From: Burkholderia sp.
GTDB taxonomy: Bacteria > Pseudomonadota > Gammaproteobacteria > Burkholderiales > Burkholderiaceae
Direction: 5' to 3'
DNA length: 13,052 nucleotides
Assembly: GCF_018375725.1 (NCBI RefSeq)
Contig: NZ_JAHACR010000098.1
Location: 1-13,052 of the forward strand
In this document: one piece after another, positions 1-7,220 of the stretch
Numbering within the stretch: the stretch's first letter is position 1
How the letters are laid out: every line of letters begins with the position of its first letter
Notes under the pieces: model-generated
Database searches by the model: none
What the model was told of the DNA's origin: nothing
What the model saw: the letters and a program-made list of their open reading frames with translations, nothing else
Program-made: the position numbers and the translations under genes

Positions 1-124
1 GCTCGATCTCCATCCGCGAGCGCGCGAGCGAGGTCGCCTGCTGACGCACGCCGAAGCCGATGCCGGCGATCGCGGCGAGAAACGGCACGATGGCCAGAAG
101 AAGGATCTTTGCCTTGAGTTTCAT
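1..124 (-). CDS. N-terminal fragment of a membrane sensor protein (chemotaxis receptor or Cache-type sensor), cut by the window edge
   Basis: Only the first 41 residues are visible. They begin MKLKAKILLLAIVPFLAAIA: a short basic start, then a hydrophobic stretch of about 18 residues that looks like a first transmembrane helix or uncleaved signal anchor. A polar segment rich in Arg, Gln and Glu follows, which would face the periplasm. This layout is common in methyl-accepting chemotaxis proteins and Cache-domain sensors, but no diagnostic domain lies inside the window, so the family is inferred. The start is the ATG at 124; no good Shine-Dalgarno is visible upstream, so it is not certain. It lies downstream of the diguanylate cyclase gene on the same strand, with 160 bases between them. 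Confidence 0.6.
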   Translation of the reverse strand, partial: MKLKAKILLLAIVPFLAAIAGIGFGVRQQATSLARSRMEIE

Positions 125-244
125 GGTGGGTGTGGGCCCGGCGCACGGACGGGCGCTGGCCGGCGCGTGTACCGGCACGGGCCGCGCGGCGACGCATCGA
201 GCGCGTATTGTCCGCGATTTTGCGCAGGCGTGACACCGCCGCCC

Positions 245-271
245 GCCGTTGCGGCCCTATGCCGCGACGGC
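245..271 (-). terminator. Hairpin downstream of the diguanylate cyclase gene, possible terminator
   Basis: An 11-base inverted repeat (245-255 and 261-271, one mismatch, five-base loop) starts 13 bases after the cyclase stop codon. The stem is almost all G and C. No T-run follows on the minus strand, so it is not a typical intrinsic terminator and may only slow polymerase or protect the 3' end. Confidence 0.3.
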
Positions 272-284
272 GCCGGCGGTTGCG

Positions 285-1841
285 TCAGGCCCGGCGGCGC
301 TCGGAATGCCGGGCGTCCTGCACCACGACCTTGTTCCGTCCGCTCGCCTTCGCGCGGTACAGCGCTTCGTCCGCGAGCTTCAGCGCCGCCTGGACGCTGC
401 CGCCCCATGCGGGGAAGCAGGTCGTCACCCCGATGCTGGCGGTCAGCTGCCCGGATTCGCTGTCCGGATGCCGGATGTCGAGATCCTGGATGCTCGCGCG
501 GATCGATTCGGCGATCGCCGCGGCGCCTTCGGACGCGACGTCCGGCAGGATCACGACGAACTCCTCGCCGCCGTAGCGCGCCGCGTAATCGGCCGGGCGG
601 CGCAGGCAGCCCGCGATGCAGCGTCCTACCGCCGCCAGCGCATCGTCGCCCGCCTGATGGCCCTGGGTGTCGTTGTAACGCTTGAAGAGGTCGACGTCGA
701 CGAACAGCAGCGACAGTGCATGCTGCGAGCGCGCGGCGCGGCGCCATTCGCGCGCGAGCGTGTCGTCGAGCATGCGGCGATTGTCGAGGCCGGTAAGACC
801 GTCGGTGCGCGCGAGCGCCTTCAACTCGGTCTCCGCGCGATAGCGCTTGCGCAACTGCACGTCGAGCAGCAGCGACAGACCGACAAAGCCGGCCGCGAGC
901 AGCACCATCGCCGTGCCGACCGGAATCGCGCGCTCGTACCATGCGGCATAGATTTCGGATTCGGCCTCGGCGACCATGATGATGAGCGGCAGATTGTCGA
1001 GATGCCGGTACACGTACAGGCGGCGCACGCCGTCGATCGATGCGGTGTCCGAGAAGCTGCCCTCGCTCGCGGACATGAATTGCCGGAACGTGCTCGCGTT
1101 GCGGATGTCGCGGCCGATGATTTTGGGGTCGTACGGCTGGCGCATCAGCATCAGCCCGTTGGTGCCGATCAGCGAGATCGCGCCGCGCTTGCCGAGCGAC
1201 AGGCGGGCGAACAGATCCTGAAAATACTGGAGCCGGATCGCCATGACGGCGACGCCGCCGAACGAACCGTCGGGCCGCGTGATGCGCTTGCTGAGCGCGA
1301 CGCTCGGCGAACCGTTGCGCAGGTGCGAGTGGTACGGATCGCTGAGGAACAGCCCGGCGTCCGGATTGTCGCGCTGAACCGTGAAGAACGCATGGGTGGA
1401 ATAGTTGGCGGCGCGGGGCACGTCACCCGCGCCGTCGACGGTGATATTGCCTTTTGCGTCGAGCACGTAGATGCCGCCGAGATACTTGGCCGTCGTCGCG
1501 CGGTCGAACAGCACCTGACGGCGCATCGGCATCGGCAGCCTGACGATGTCGGGCTGGTTCTCGCCGTCGACGACCGCCTGCAGCGACAGCGAATAGATTT
1601 CGACGTTGCGCTCGATATCCCACGCGGCCATCAGTGCGAGATTCTGCAGGGTGGTGCGCGCGCTCTCGCGCGCATCGATCCTGCCCTCGTAGAGCACGAT
1701 GCCGCATAGCAGCAACAGGATCAGGGCAATCAGCAGGCCGGAATAGAAGACGAGATGCGGGGCGAACAGCCGGCGGAATCGAGCGGTCGCGCGGCTGAGC
1801 AAGCCGGGCCCGCTGGACACTGCGTATTCGGTTTCTGCCAT
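285..1841 (-). CDS. Membrane-bound diguanylate cyclase with periplasmic Cache-like sensor
   Basis: This protein should make cyclic di-GMP from two GTP in response to an extracytoplasmic signal. From the chosen start it has 518 residues. Two transmembrane helices (about 31-52 and 306-327) flank a region of roughly 250 residues that resembles a double Cache ligand-binding domain. The GGDEF domain starts near DGLTGLDNRR (347-356), has the catalytic GGEEF at 424-428, and keeps the inhibitory RxxD site (R415, D418) exactly five residues before it. The enzyme therefore looks active and subject to product inhibition. There is no EAL or HD-GYP domain. The start at 1841 puts a short cytoplasmic tail before the first helix; an ATG at 1862 is equally possible, and neither has a clear ribosome site. 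The open frame runs further upstream to 2270, but that part is Arg/Cys-rich and looks untranslated. The sensed ligand cannot be read from the sequence. Confidence 0.9.
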   Translation of the reverse strand: MAETEYAVSSGPGLLSRATARFRRLFAPHLVFYSGLLIALILLLLCGIVLYEGRIDARESARTTLQNLALMAAWDIERNVEIYSLSLQAVVDGENQPDIVRLPMPMRRQVLFDRATTAKYLGGIYVLDAKGNITVDGAGDVPRAANYSTHAFFTVQRDNPDAGLFLSDPYHSHLRNGSPSVALSKRITRPDGSFGGVAVMAIRLQYFQDLFARLSLGKRGAISLIGTNGLMLMRQPYDPKIIGRDIRNASTFRQFMSASEGSFSDTASIDGVRRLYVYRHLDNLPLIIMVAEAESEIYAAWYERAIPVGTAMVLLAAGFVGLSLLLDVQLRKRYRAETELKALARTDGLTGLDNRRMLDDTLAREWRRAARSQHALSLLFVDVDLFKRYNDTQGHQAGDDALAAVGRCIAGCLRRPADYAARYGGEEFVVILPDVASEGAAAIAESIRASIQDLDIRHPDSESGQLTASIGVTTCFPAWGGSVQAALKLADEALYRAKASGRNKVVVQDARHSERRRA

Positions 1842-1910
1842 GTTCCGAAAATCGGTAGGCATCGCCGCTGCGCAAGACGGGCGCTTCGGGCCAATGCGTT
1901 TGTTCGTATG

Positions 1911-1932
1911 ACGGGATCGGCCGCGATCCCGT
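1911..1932 (-). other. Stem-loop in the leader of the diguanylate cyclase gene
   Basis: The sequence ACGGGATCG, the four-base loop GCCG, then CGATCCCGT forms a perfect nine-base-pair stem 70 bases upstream of the chosen ATG. It could be a leader RNA structure or a protein site. It has no T-run on either side, so it is not an intrinsic terminator, and I could not match it to a known riboswitch. Confidence 0.35.
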
Positions 1933-2105
1933 CCGGTGTTCTTGGGGACGACTGGCGCGCTCCGTGCGGGCACGACTGTCGTCCGACATGGTATTCCCCG
2001 ATGCGGGAACAGCGCGCCTGCCGATCGCGCGTTTTCCCGCATGAAAATAGCGTGAAAGCGTTCCGGACAGGATGAATTATCCGTCGCGCGGCATGCGCTG
2101 GAGGC

Positions 2106-2134
2106 AGTATAACGCGCACATTTTGACGTGGAAT
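2106..2134 (-). promoter_or_regulatory. Candidate promoter of the diguanylate cyclase gene
   Basis: The minus strand reads TATACT at 2111-2106, a good -10 hexamer (5 of 6). At 17 bases spacing the -35 position reads ATTCCA, which is poor (3 of 6). Transcription from here would start near 2099 and leave a leader of about 260 bases before the ATG. The weak -35 suggests either an activator or another sigma factor. This is a pattern match only. Confidence 0.35.
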
Positions 2135-2173
2135 AAATATTGAGAATCGACGCCGCGCCACGTTTGACGTCAA
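2122..2173. repeat. Pair of TTTGACGT motifs, the second inside the palindrome TTGACGTCAA
   Basis: TTTGACGT occurs at 2122-2129 and again at 2163-2170, 41 bases apart, close to four helical turns. The second copy extends to the ten-base perfect palindrome TTGACGTCAA (2164-2173). Both lie at or just upstream of the candidate cyclase promoter, so they may be binding sites for a regulator of that gene. No regulator is assigned. Confidence 0.3.
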
Positions 2174-2222
2174 CGCATGCGTGCCACCGATGCCGCGGCG
2201 GACGTCGCCCGCGGATATGAAA

Positions 2223-2246
2223 ACGGGCGGCCATGCGGCCGCCCGT
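2223..2246 (-). terminator. Intrinsic terminator of the glc operon, downstream of glcB
   Basis: ACGGGCGGCC (2223-2232) and GGCCGCCCGT (2237-2246) form a perfect ten-base-pair stem with a four-base loop. On the minus strand the stem is followed by TTTTC. It lies 38 bases after the glcB stop codon and is the most terminator-like structure near the operon end. Confidence 0.75.
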
Positions 2247-2259
2247 GTCGACGTCATGC

Positions 2260-2278
2260 GCGCGGGCCATGCCCGCGC
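2260..2278 (-). terminator. Second hairpin directly after glcB
   Basis: GCGCGGGC (2260-2267), loop CAT, then GCCCGCGC (2271-2278) form a perfect eight-base-pair stem only six bases after the glcB stop codon. No T-run follows it on the minus strand. It probably acts with the T-tailed hairpin further on as a tandem 3' structure, perhaps as an RNA-stabilising stem. Confidence 0.45.
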
Positions 2279-2283
2279 TTCAT

Positions 2284-4458
2284 TCAGCCGGCGCGCCGAT
2301 GCTGCTTGTACGCCAGCCGCGACTGGTGCAGCAGCGGCTCGGTGTAGCCGCTCGGCTGCGCCGCGCCCTGCAGCGCAAGCGCGCAGGCTGCCTTGAATGC
2401 CGCCGACGCGTCGTAGTCGGGCGCCATCGGGCGATAGTTCGGATCACCCGCGTTCTGTTCGTCGACGACGCGCGCCATCCGCTTGAACACGCCGATCACG
2501 AAGTCCTCGGAGATCACGCCGTGGCGCAGCCAGTTCGCGATGTGCTGGCTCGAGATGCGCAATGTCGCCCGGTCTTCCATCAGGCCGACGTTGTTGATGT
2601 CGGGCACCTTCGAGCAGCCGACGCCCTGTTCGACCCAGCGCACGACGTAGCCCAGAATGCCCTGCGCGTTGTTTTCCACTTCGCGCAGGATGTCGTCGTC
2701 GTTCCATTCGGCGCGCTCGACGACCGGCACGGCCAGCAGCCCTTCGAGCAGCGTGTCGCGCTCGCTTGCGTACGCGATCTTCTCGAGCGCCTGCTGCACG
2801 GCCGGCACATCGACCTGGTGATAGTGCAGCGCATGCAGCGTCGCCGCGGTCGGCGACGGCACCCATGCGGTGTTCGCGCCCGCGCGCGGATGCGCGATCT
2901 TCTGTTCGAGCATCGCGTGCATCAGGTCCGGCATCGCCCACATGCCCTTGCCGATCTGTGCGCGGCCGCGCAGGCCGGCGGACAGGCCGGCGAGCACGTT
3001 GTTGCGTTCATAGGCCGCGATCCATGCCGACGACTTCATGTCGCCCTTGCGGATCATCGGGCCCGCTTCCATCGCGGTGTGCATCTCGTCGCCGGTGCGG
3101 TCGAGGAAGCCGGTGTTGATGAACGCGACGCGTCCGGCAGCCGCTGCGATGCAGGCGGGCAGGTTCACGCTGGTGCGGCGTTCCTCGTCCATGATGCCCA
3201 TCTTCAGCGTGTTGCGCGGCAGGCCGTACAGATCCTCGATGCGCGCGAACAGCGCATCGGAGAACGCGACTTCGGCGGGGCCGTGCATCTTCGGCTTCAC
3301 GATGTAGATCGAACCCGTGCGCGAATTGCGCTTCGCCTTCAGGTCGTGCAGCGCGCACAGCGTCGTGACGACGCCGTCGAGGATGCCTTCGGGAATCTCG
3401 TTGCCGTCGCGGTCGAGCACCGCGCCGTTCGTCATCAGATGGCCGACGTTGCGCACGAACAGCAGCGAGCGGCCGGGCAGCGTCAGCGTGCCGCCGTTCG
3501 GCGTCGTGTAGGTGCGGTCCTCGTTCAGGCGGCGCGTGAAGGTCTTGCCGCCCTTCGCGACTTCCTCCACGAGCGTGCCCTGCATCAGGCCGAGCCAGTT
3601 GCGATAGAGCTGGACCTTGTCTTCCGCATCGACCGCGGCGACGGAATCCTCGCAGTCGATGATCGTGCTGACGGCGGCTTCGAGCACGACGTCCTTCACG
3701 TTCGCGAGATCGGCGCGGCCGATCGGCGTCGTGGCGTCGATCTGGATTTCGATGTGCAGGCCGTTGTGCTTCAGCAGGATCGCCGACGGCGCGTCGGCCG
3801 CGCCCTGGTAGCCGATGAACTGTTCGGGATGCGCGAGATGCGTGACGCCCCGGCCGGTATCGACGGCGAGCTGGCCGTCATGCACGCGGTAGCGCAACGC
3901 TTCGCGATGCGAGCCCTGCGCGAGCGGCACGGCCTGATCGAGCACGTCGCGCGCATAGTCGATCACGCGCTGGCCGCGCGTCGGATTGTAGGTCGCCGTG
4001 CGCTCCGCGCCGTTGTCCTCGGGCAGCGCGTCGGTGCCGTACAGCGCGTCGTACAGGCTGCCCCAGCGCGCATTCGCGGCGTTGAGCGCATAGCGGGCGT
4101 TCGACAGCGGCACGACAAGCTGCGGGCCGGCCTGCACGGCGATTTCGCTGTCGACGTTTTCGGTGGCGGCCGCGACGTTCGCCGGCGGCGGCACCAGATA
4201 ACCGATTTTCTCGAGGAACGCGCGGTACGCGGCCATGTCGCGCACGGGGCCCGGATGCGCGCGATGCCAGGCGTCGAGTTCCTGTTGCAGACGGTCGCGT
4301 TCCGCGAGCAACGCGCGGTTGCGCGGGGCAAGGTCGTGCACGAGCGCCGAGAACCCGCGCCAGAACGCGGCCTTGTCGATGCCGGTGCCCGGCAGCGCTT
4401 CGTTTTCGATGAACTGGCTCAGCGCTTCCGCGACTTGCAGTCCGTCATGGTCGATCAT
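2284..4458 (-). CDS. glcB: Malate synthase G
   Basis: Condenses glyoxylate with acetyl-CoA to malate and CoA, in the cytoplasm, using magnesium. The protein has 724 residues, the normal length for the monomeric G isoform. Catalytic residues align at a constant offset of two from E. coli numbering: R336 (FVRN), E425 (GIMDEERRT), D453 (FLDRTGDE) and the catalytic base D629 (GLMEDR). C615 in CSKVPD matches a cysteine known to be oxidised in the E. coli enzyme. The start at 4458 is set by GGAGG seven bases upstream and by the family start MIDHDG; an ATG 27 bases earlier would only add MTLFPGGFT, read through the ribosome site. It is the last gene of the glc operon, 36 bases after glcG, where it uses the glyoxylate made by GlcDEF. 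Two hairpins follow. Confidence 0.97.
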   Translation of the reverse strand: MIDHDGLQVAEALSQFIENEALPGTGIDKAAFWRGFSALVHDLAPRNRALLAERDRLQQELDAWHRAHPGPVRDMAAYRAFLEKIGYLVPPPANVAAATENVDSEIAVQAGPQLVVPLSNARYALNAANARWGSLYDALYGTDALPEDNGAERTATYNPTRGQRVIDYARDVLDQAVPLAQGSHREALRYRVHDGQLAVDTGRGVTHLAHPEQFIGYQGAADAPSAILLKHNGLHIEIQIDATTPIGRADLANVKDVVLEAAVSTIIDCEDSVAAVDAEDKVQLYRNWLGLMQGTLVEEVAKGGKTFTRRLNEDRTYTTPNGGTLTLPGRSLLFVRNVGHLMTNGAVLDRDGNEIPEGILDGVVTTLCALHDLKAKRNSRTGSIYIVKPKMHGPAEVAFSDALFARIEDLYGLPRNTLKMGIMDEERRTSVNLPACIAAAAGRVAFINTGFLDRTGDEMHTAMEAGPMIRKGDMKSSAWIAAYERNNVLAGLSAGLRGRAQIGKGMWAMPDLMHAMLEQKIAHPRAGANTAWVPSPTAATLHALHYHQVDVPAVQQALEKIAYASERDTLLEGLLAVPVVERAEWNDDDILREVENNAQGILGYVVRWVEQGVGCSKVPDINNVGLMEDRATLRISSQHIANWLRHGVISEDFVIGVFKRMARVVDEQNAGDPNYRPMAPDYDASAAFKAACALALQGAAQPSGYTEPLLHQSRLAYKQHRRAG

Positions 4459-4465
4459 CGTGAAT

Positions 4466-4470
4466 CCTCC
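4466..4470 (-). promoter_or_regulatory. Ribosome binding site that fixes the glcB start
   Basis: GGAGG on the minus strand, seven bases before the ATG at 4458. It is the strongest Shine-Dalgarno in the operon and rules out the upstream in-frame ATG at 4485. Confidence 0.75.
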
Positions 4471-4494
4471 CGGGAAAAGTGTCACGCGCGCGGA

Positions 4495-4899
4495 TCAAGC
4501 CGCGACGCTTTCTGCGCCGGCGCGGGCAATCTGCGCATCCTGTTCGGACTTTACGCCAGACACGCCGATCGCGCCTGCAATGTGGCCGCCGACCGTGATC
4601 GGTACGCCGCCTTCGAGCAGGCCCGCGAGCGGCGCGCTCAGGAAGGCGGTGCGGCCACCGTTGATCATATCTTCATATGTCTTGGTTTCGCGCCGTCCGA
4701 GCGCCGCCGAGCGCGCTTTTTCCTGCGCGATGGCGGCGCTCGCCGGCGCGGCGCCGTCGAGGCGCGAGAACGCGAGCGGATGGCCGCCGTCGTCGACGAT
4801 CGCGATCGACACGGCCCAGCCGTGCGCGTCGGCTTCTGCACGGGCGGCGGCGAGCATGCGGTCGGCGTCGGCGCGATCGAGTACGGGTTTGGTGTGCAT
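4495..4899 (-). CDS. glcG: GlcG-like protein (DUF336 / heme-binding family)
   Basis: A 134-residue single-domain protein of the GlcG/HbpS family. Typical elements are SIAIVDDGGHPLAFSRLDGA (31-50), KARSAALGRRETKTYEDM (61-78), the segment LLEGGVPITVGGHIAGAIGVSG (94-115) and the D/E-rich C-terminus with SEQDAQIARAG. There is no signal peptide, so it should be cytoplasmic, unlike the secreted heme-binding HbpS. In E. coli the same gene lies between glcF and glcB and is not needed for glycolate oxidation in the older genetics, so its role is unknown; heme or cofactor handling is a guess from relatives. The start at 4899 has GGAG seven bases upstream. It begins 20 bases after glcF and ends 36 bases before glcB, clearly in the operon. 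Confidence 0.9.
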   Translation of the reverse strand: MHTKPVLDRADADRMLAAARAEADAHGWAVSIAIVDDGGHPLAFSRLDGAAPASAAIAQEKARSAALGRRETKTYEDMINGGRTAFLSAPLAGLLEGGVPITVGGHIAGAIGVSGVKSEQDAQIARAGAESVAA

Positions 4900-4919
4900 C
4901 AGGGTTCTCCGGAATCCGT

Positions 4920-6140
4920 TCAGTTGGCGAGTGGGGTGTCGACGAGTTCGATCCAGTGACGCACGGGCGTGCGGCCCGCGCTGTTCAGATGGGTCTGGCA
5001 GCCGACGTTGGCCGTGACGATCAGGTCGGGGCGCGACGCTTCGAGCGCATCGAGCTTGTTGTTGCGCAGTTGCGTCGCGATCCCGGGCTGCGTCAGCGAA
5101 TAGGTGCCTGCCGAACCGCAGCAGAGATGCGCATCGGCGACGGGTGTCAGATCGAAACCGAGCCGGACGAGCAGGCTTTCGACCACGCCGCCCAGCCGTT
5201 GCGCGTGCTGCAGCGTGCATGGGCAATGGAATGCGATGCGGCGCGAACCGGCGCGGACGAGAGCGTCGAGCGGCTCGGCGGCGATCGCTTCGGCGATGTC
5301 GCGTGCCAGCGCGCTGACGCGCTGCGCCTTGTCCGCATAGGCATCGTCGAAACGCAGCAGGTCGCCGTATTCCTTCACGAACGCGCCGCAGCCGCTCGCG
5401 CTCAGCACGATCGCTTCGGCGCCCGCTTCGATCGCGGGCCACCATGCGTCGATATTGCGTCGCGCGCGGGCAAGTCCCGCTTCCTGCGCATTCAGGTGAT
5501 ATTCGGTGGCGCCGCAGCAGCCGGCGAGCGGCGCCGGTGTCACGCTGATGCCGAGCCGGTCGAGCACGCGCGCGGCGGCGGCGTTGGTGTTCGGCGACAG
5601 CGACGGCTGCACGCAGCCTTCGAGCATCAGTACGCGCCGCGCATGGCGCACGGGCGGGCGTGGCGCGGCGGCCGGCGCGGCTGCCGGGATCTTGTCTCGC
5701 AGCGTGTCCGGGAGCAGCGGGCGCAGTGCGCGGCCGGCCTTCAGCAATGCGGCGAAGGTCGCCGGGCGCGGCACGACGTGGCGCAGGCCGGCGCGCAGCA
5801 GGCGTTCGCGTGCGGTGCGCTTCGCGTGTTTCTCGGCTTCCGCGCGGCCGATGTCGAGCAGGGCGTGATAGCGCACACCCGACGGACAGGTCGTCTCGCA
5901 GTTGCGGCAGGTCAGGCAGCGGTCGAGATGCTGCTGCGTCGTGTCGCCGACCGGCTCGCCTTCGAGCATCTGCTTGATCAGGTAGATGCGGCCGCGCGGG
6001 CCGTCGAGCTCGTTGCCGAGTACCTGGTAGGTCGGGCACGTCGCATTGCAGAAGCCGCAGTGCACGCAGGCGCGCAGGATCGCCTCCGCTTCATCGGCCC
6101 GTGCCAGGGCCTGGCTTGTTTCGCTGAGATGGGTTTGCAT
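4920..6140 (-). CDS. glcF: Glycolate oxidase iron-sulfur subunit
   Basis: The electron-transfer subunit of the membrane-associated GlcDEF glycolate oxidase. Length is 406 residues, as in E. coli. Two ferredoxin-like [4Fe-4S] motifs of CxxCxxCxxxCP type are intact: C25, C28, C31, C35 and C75, C78, C81, C85. Two CCG domains follow, with C176, C208-C209 and C251 in the first and C306, C308, C340-C341 and C381 in the second; these bind further iron-sulfur or redox centres in this family. Long stretches read almost the same as E. coli GlcF as I know it, for example ILRACVHCGFC and GCCGATEYHLNAQE. The ATG at 6140 is 12 bases after the glcE stop and has no clear Shine-Dalgarno, so translation may be coupled to glcE. 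Confidence 0.97.
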   Translation of the reverse strand: MQTHLSETSQALARADEAEAILRACVHCGFCNATCPTYQVLGNELDGPRGRIYLIKQMLEGEPVGDTTQQHLDRCLTCRNCETTCPSGVRYHALLDIGRAEAEKHAKRTARERLLRAGLRHVVPRPATFAALLKAGRALRPLLPDTLRDKIPAAAPAAAPRPPVRHARRVLMLEGCVQPSLSPNTNAAAARVLDRLGISVTPAPLAGCCGATEYHLNAQEAGLARARRNIDAWWPAIEAGAEAIVLSASGCGAFVKEYGDLLRFDDAYADKAQRVSALARDIAEAIAAEPLDALVRAGSRRIAFHCPCTLQHAQRLGGVVESLLVRLGFDLTPVADAHLCCGSAGTYSLTQPGIATQLRNNKLDALEASRPDLIVTANVGCQTHLNSAGRTPVRHWIELVDTPLAN

Positions 6141-6152
6141 CGGCGTATCGCG

Positions 6153-7220
6153 TCAGAAGTCGGCGGACAGGCGGCCGGGATTGAAAATCGCGTGCGGATC
6201 GAGTTGCGCCTTCAGTTGCCGGTGCACGCGCAGTAGTGCGGAAGGGAGCGGCTGGAACGGCGTCGGCGTCACGCCCGGCGTGAAGCAGGTCGCATGGCCG
6301 CCCCATTGCGCGGCGAGCCGTTGAAGCGTGGCCGCATCGGCGTCGGTTTTCAGCCAGCGCTGCGCGCCACCCCAGTCGAGCAGCGTCGGGCCGGCCAGTG
6401 CGTCGAGCGGGGCGGCGCCCGGCACGGACAGGCGCCACAGCGGACGCGGATCGTCGAAGAAGGGCAACGTCTGATCGCGTAATTGCGTCCAGAATGCATC
6501 GTCCATTGCCTCGCCGCCGATCGCGTCGCGTGCCGCGCGTACTGAACCCGTGCCGCCTTCGAGGCGCAGGCGCAGGATGCCGCCCGCGTGGCATGCGCCC
6601 GCGAGCGGCATGCCCGCGCGACGCCATGCAGCGACGCGCGCCAGCGCAGTGCCGGCGTCGAGCGTCAGCGCCAGGTCGCGCGTCGCGCGCGGCTTGGGCA
6701 GCACTTTCAGCGACACTTCCGTCACGAGGCCGAGGCAGCCGAAGCTGCCCGCGAGCAGGCGCGACACGTCGTAGCCGGCGACGTTCTTCATCACTTCGCC
6801 GCCAAAGCGCAGATGTTTCGCGTGACCGGTGATCACGCGGCAGCCGAGCACGAAGTCGCGCACCGCGCCGGCCCACGGGCGGCGCGGGCCGGACAGCGCC
6901 GCCGCGAACATGCCGCCGACGGTCGCCGCGCCGCCGAACGACGGCGGCTCGCACGGTAGCATCTGGCCGGCGGCGTCGAGCGCGCCTTCGAGTTCGGCGA
7001 GCGGCGTGCCGGCACGCGCGGTCACGACCAGCTCGGTCGGGGCGTAGCTGACGATGCCGCGGTGCCGGCGCGTGTCGATCTCGCGTCCGGACACGGGGCG
7101 GCCGAGGAACGCCTTCGTGTCGCCCCCGCGGATCCGCAGCGAATGGCGTTCGCCGATCGCCTCGTTGACCTGCGCGACCAGCGCGGCGCTGTCGTCCATC
7201 GATTCGAATTCGCGTCGCAT
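6153..7220 (-). CDS. glcE: Glycolate oxidase FAD-binding subunit
   Basis: The second flavin subunit of glycolate oxidase, 355 residues. Residues about 20-180 form a PCMH-type FAD-binding domain: HSLRIRGGDTK (26-36) is the pyrophosphate loop, and PSFGGAATVGGMFAAALSGPRR, GGEVMKNVAGYDVSRL and LVTEVSLKVLPKP are the familiar blocks. The C-terminus ends in NPGRLSADF, like other members. It is shorter than GlcD and lacks the GEHGVG block, as expected for GlcE. Its ATG shares one base with the glcD stop codon (TGATG at 7222-7218), and its GGAG lies eight bases upstream inside the end of glcD, so the two genes are translationally coupled. An internal ATG seven codons on is a less likely start. Confidence 0.96.
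   Translation of the reverse strand: MRREFESMDDSAALVAQVNEAIGERHSLRIRGGDTKAFLGRPVSGREIDTRRHRGIVSYAPTELVVTARAGTPLAELEGALDAAGQMLPCEPPSFGGAATVGGMFAAALSGPRRPWAGAVRDFVLGCRVITGHAKHLRFGGEVMKNVAGYDVSRLLAGSFGCLGLVTEVSLKVLPKPRATRDLALTLDAGTALARVAAWRRAGMPLAGACHAGGILRLRLEGGTGSVRAARDAIGGEAMDDAFWTQLRDQTLPFFDDPRPLWRLSVPGAAPLDALAGPTLLDWGGAQRWLKTDADAATLQRLAAQWGGHATCFTPGVTPTPFQPLPSALLRVHRQLKAQLDPHAIFNPGRLSADF

Larger units (their letters stand above)
1842..2283. other. Gene-free region between the diguanylate cyclase and glcB
   Basis: I see no convincing gene in these 442 bases. The half next to the cyclase would be its mRNA leader and promoter region: a perfect hairpin at 1911-1932, a candidate -10 box at 2106-2111, an unusually AT-rich stretch at 2132-2141, and two TTTGACGT motifs. 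The half next to glcB holds two strong hairpins that end the glycolate operon. Open frames crossing the region on both strands give low-complexity Arg-rich peptides and lack ribosome sites. Confidence 0.6.

Noticed and set aside
249..1709. Plus-strand open frame opposite the diguanylate cyclase
   Set aside because: Arg/Ala/Asp-rich shadow without domains; the other strand has transmembrane helices, GGEEF and the inhibitory site in order.
1842..2105. Possible c-di-GMP riboswitch in the cyclase leader
   Set aside because: I could not find the conserved core of GEMM-type riboswitches; only isolated hairpins are visible.
1842..2270. Extra 143 residues at the N-terminus of the diguanylate cyclase
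   Set aside because: The extension is Arg/Cys/Ser-rich, has no domain, crosses the leader hairpin and the candidate promoter, and would bury the first membrane anchor.
3008..3358. Several short high-Arg frames within glcB, glcF and the amidohydrolase
   Set aside because: They are alternate-frame readings of well supported genes and have no independent evidence.
2233..4959. Long plus-strand open frame of about 900 codons opposite glcB and glcG
   Set aside because: It is an antisense shadow caused by high GC. The product is His/Arg/Val-rich with no known domain, while the minus strand encodes a full malate synthase G and GlcG with catalytic motifs and ribosome sites.
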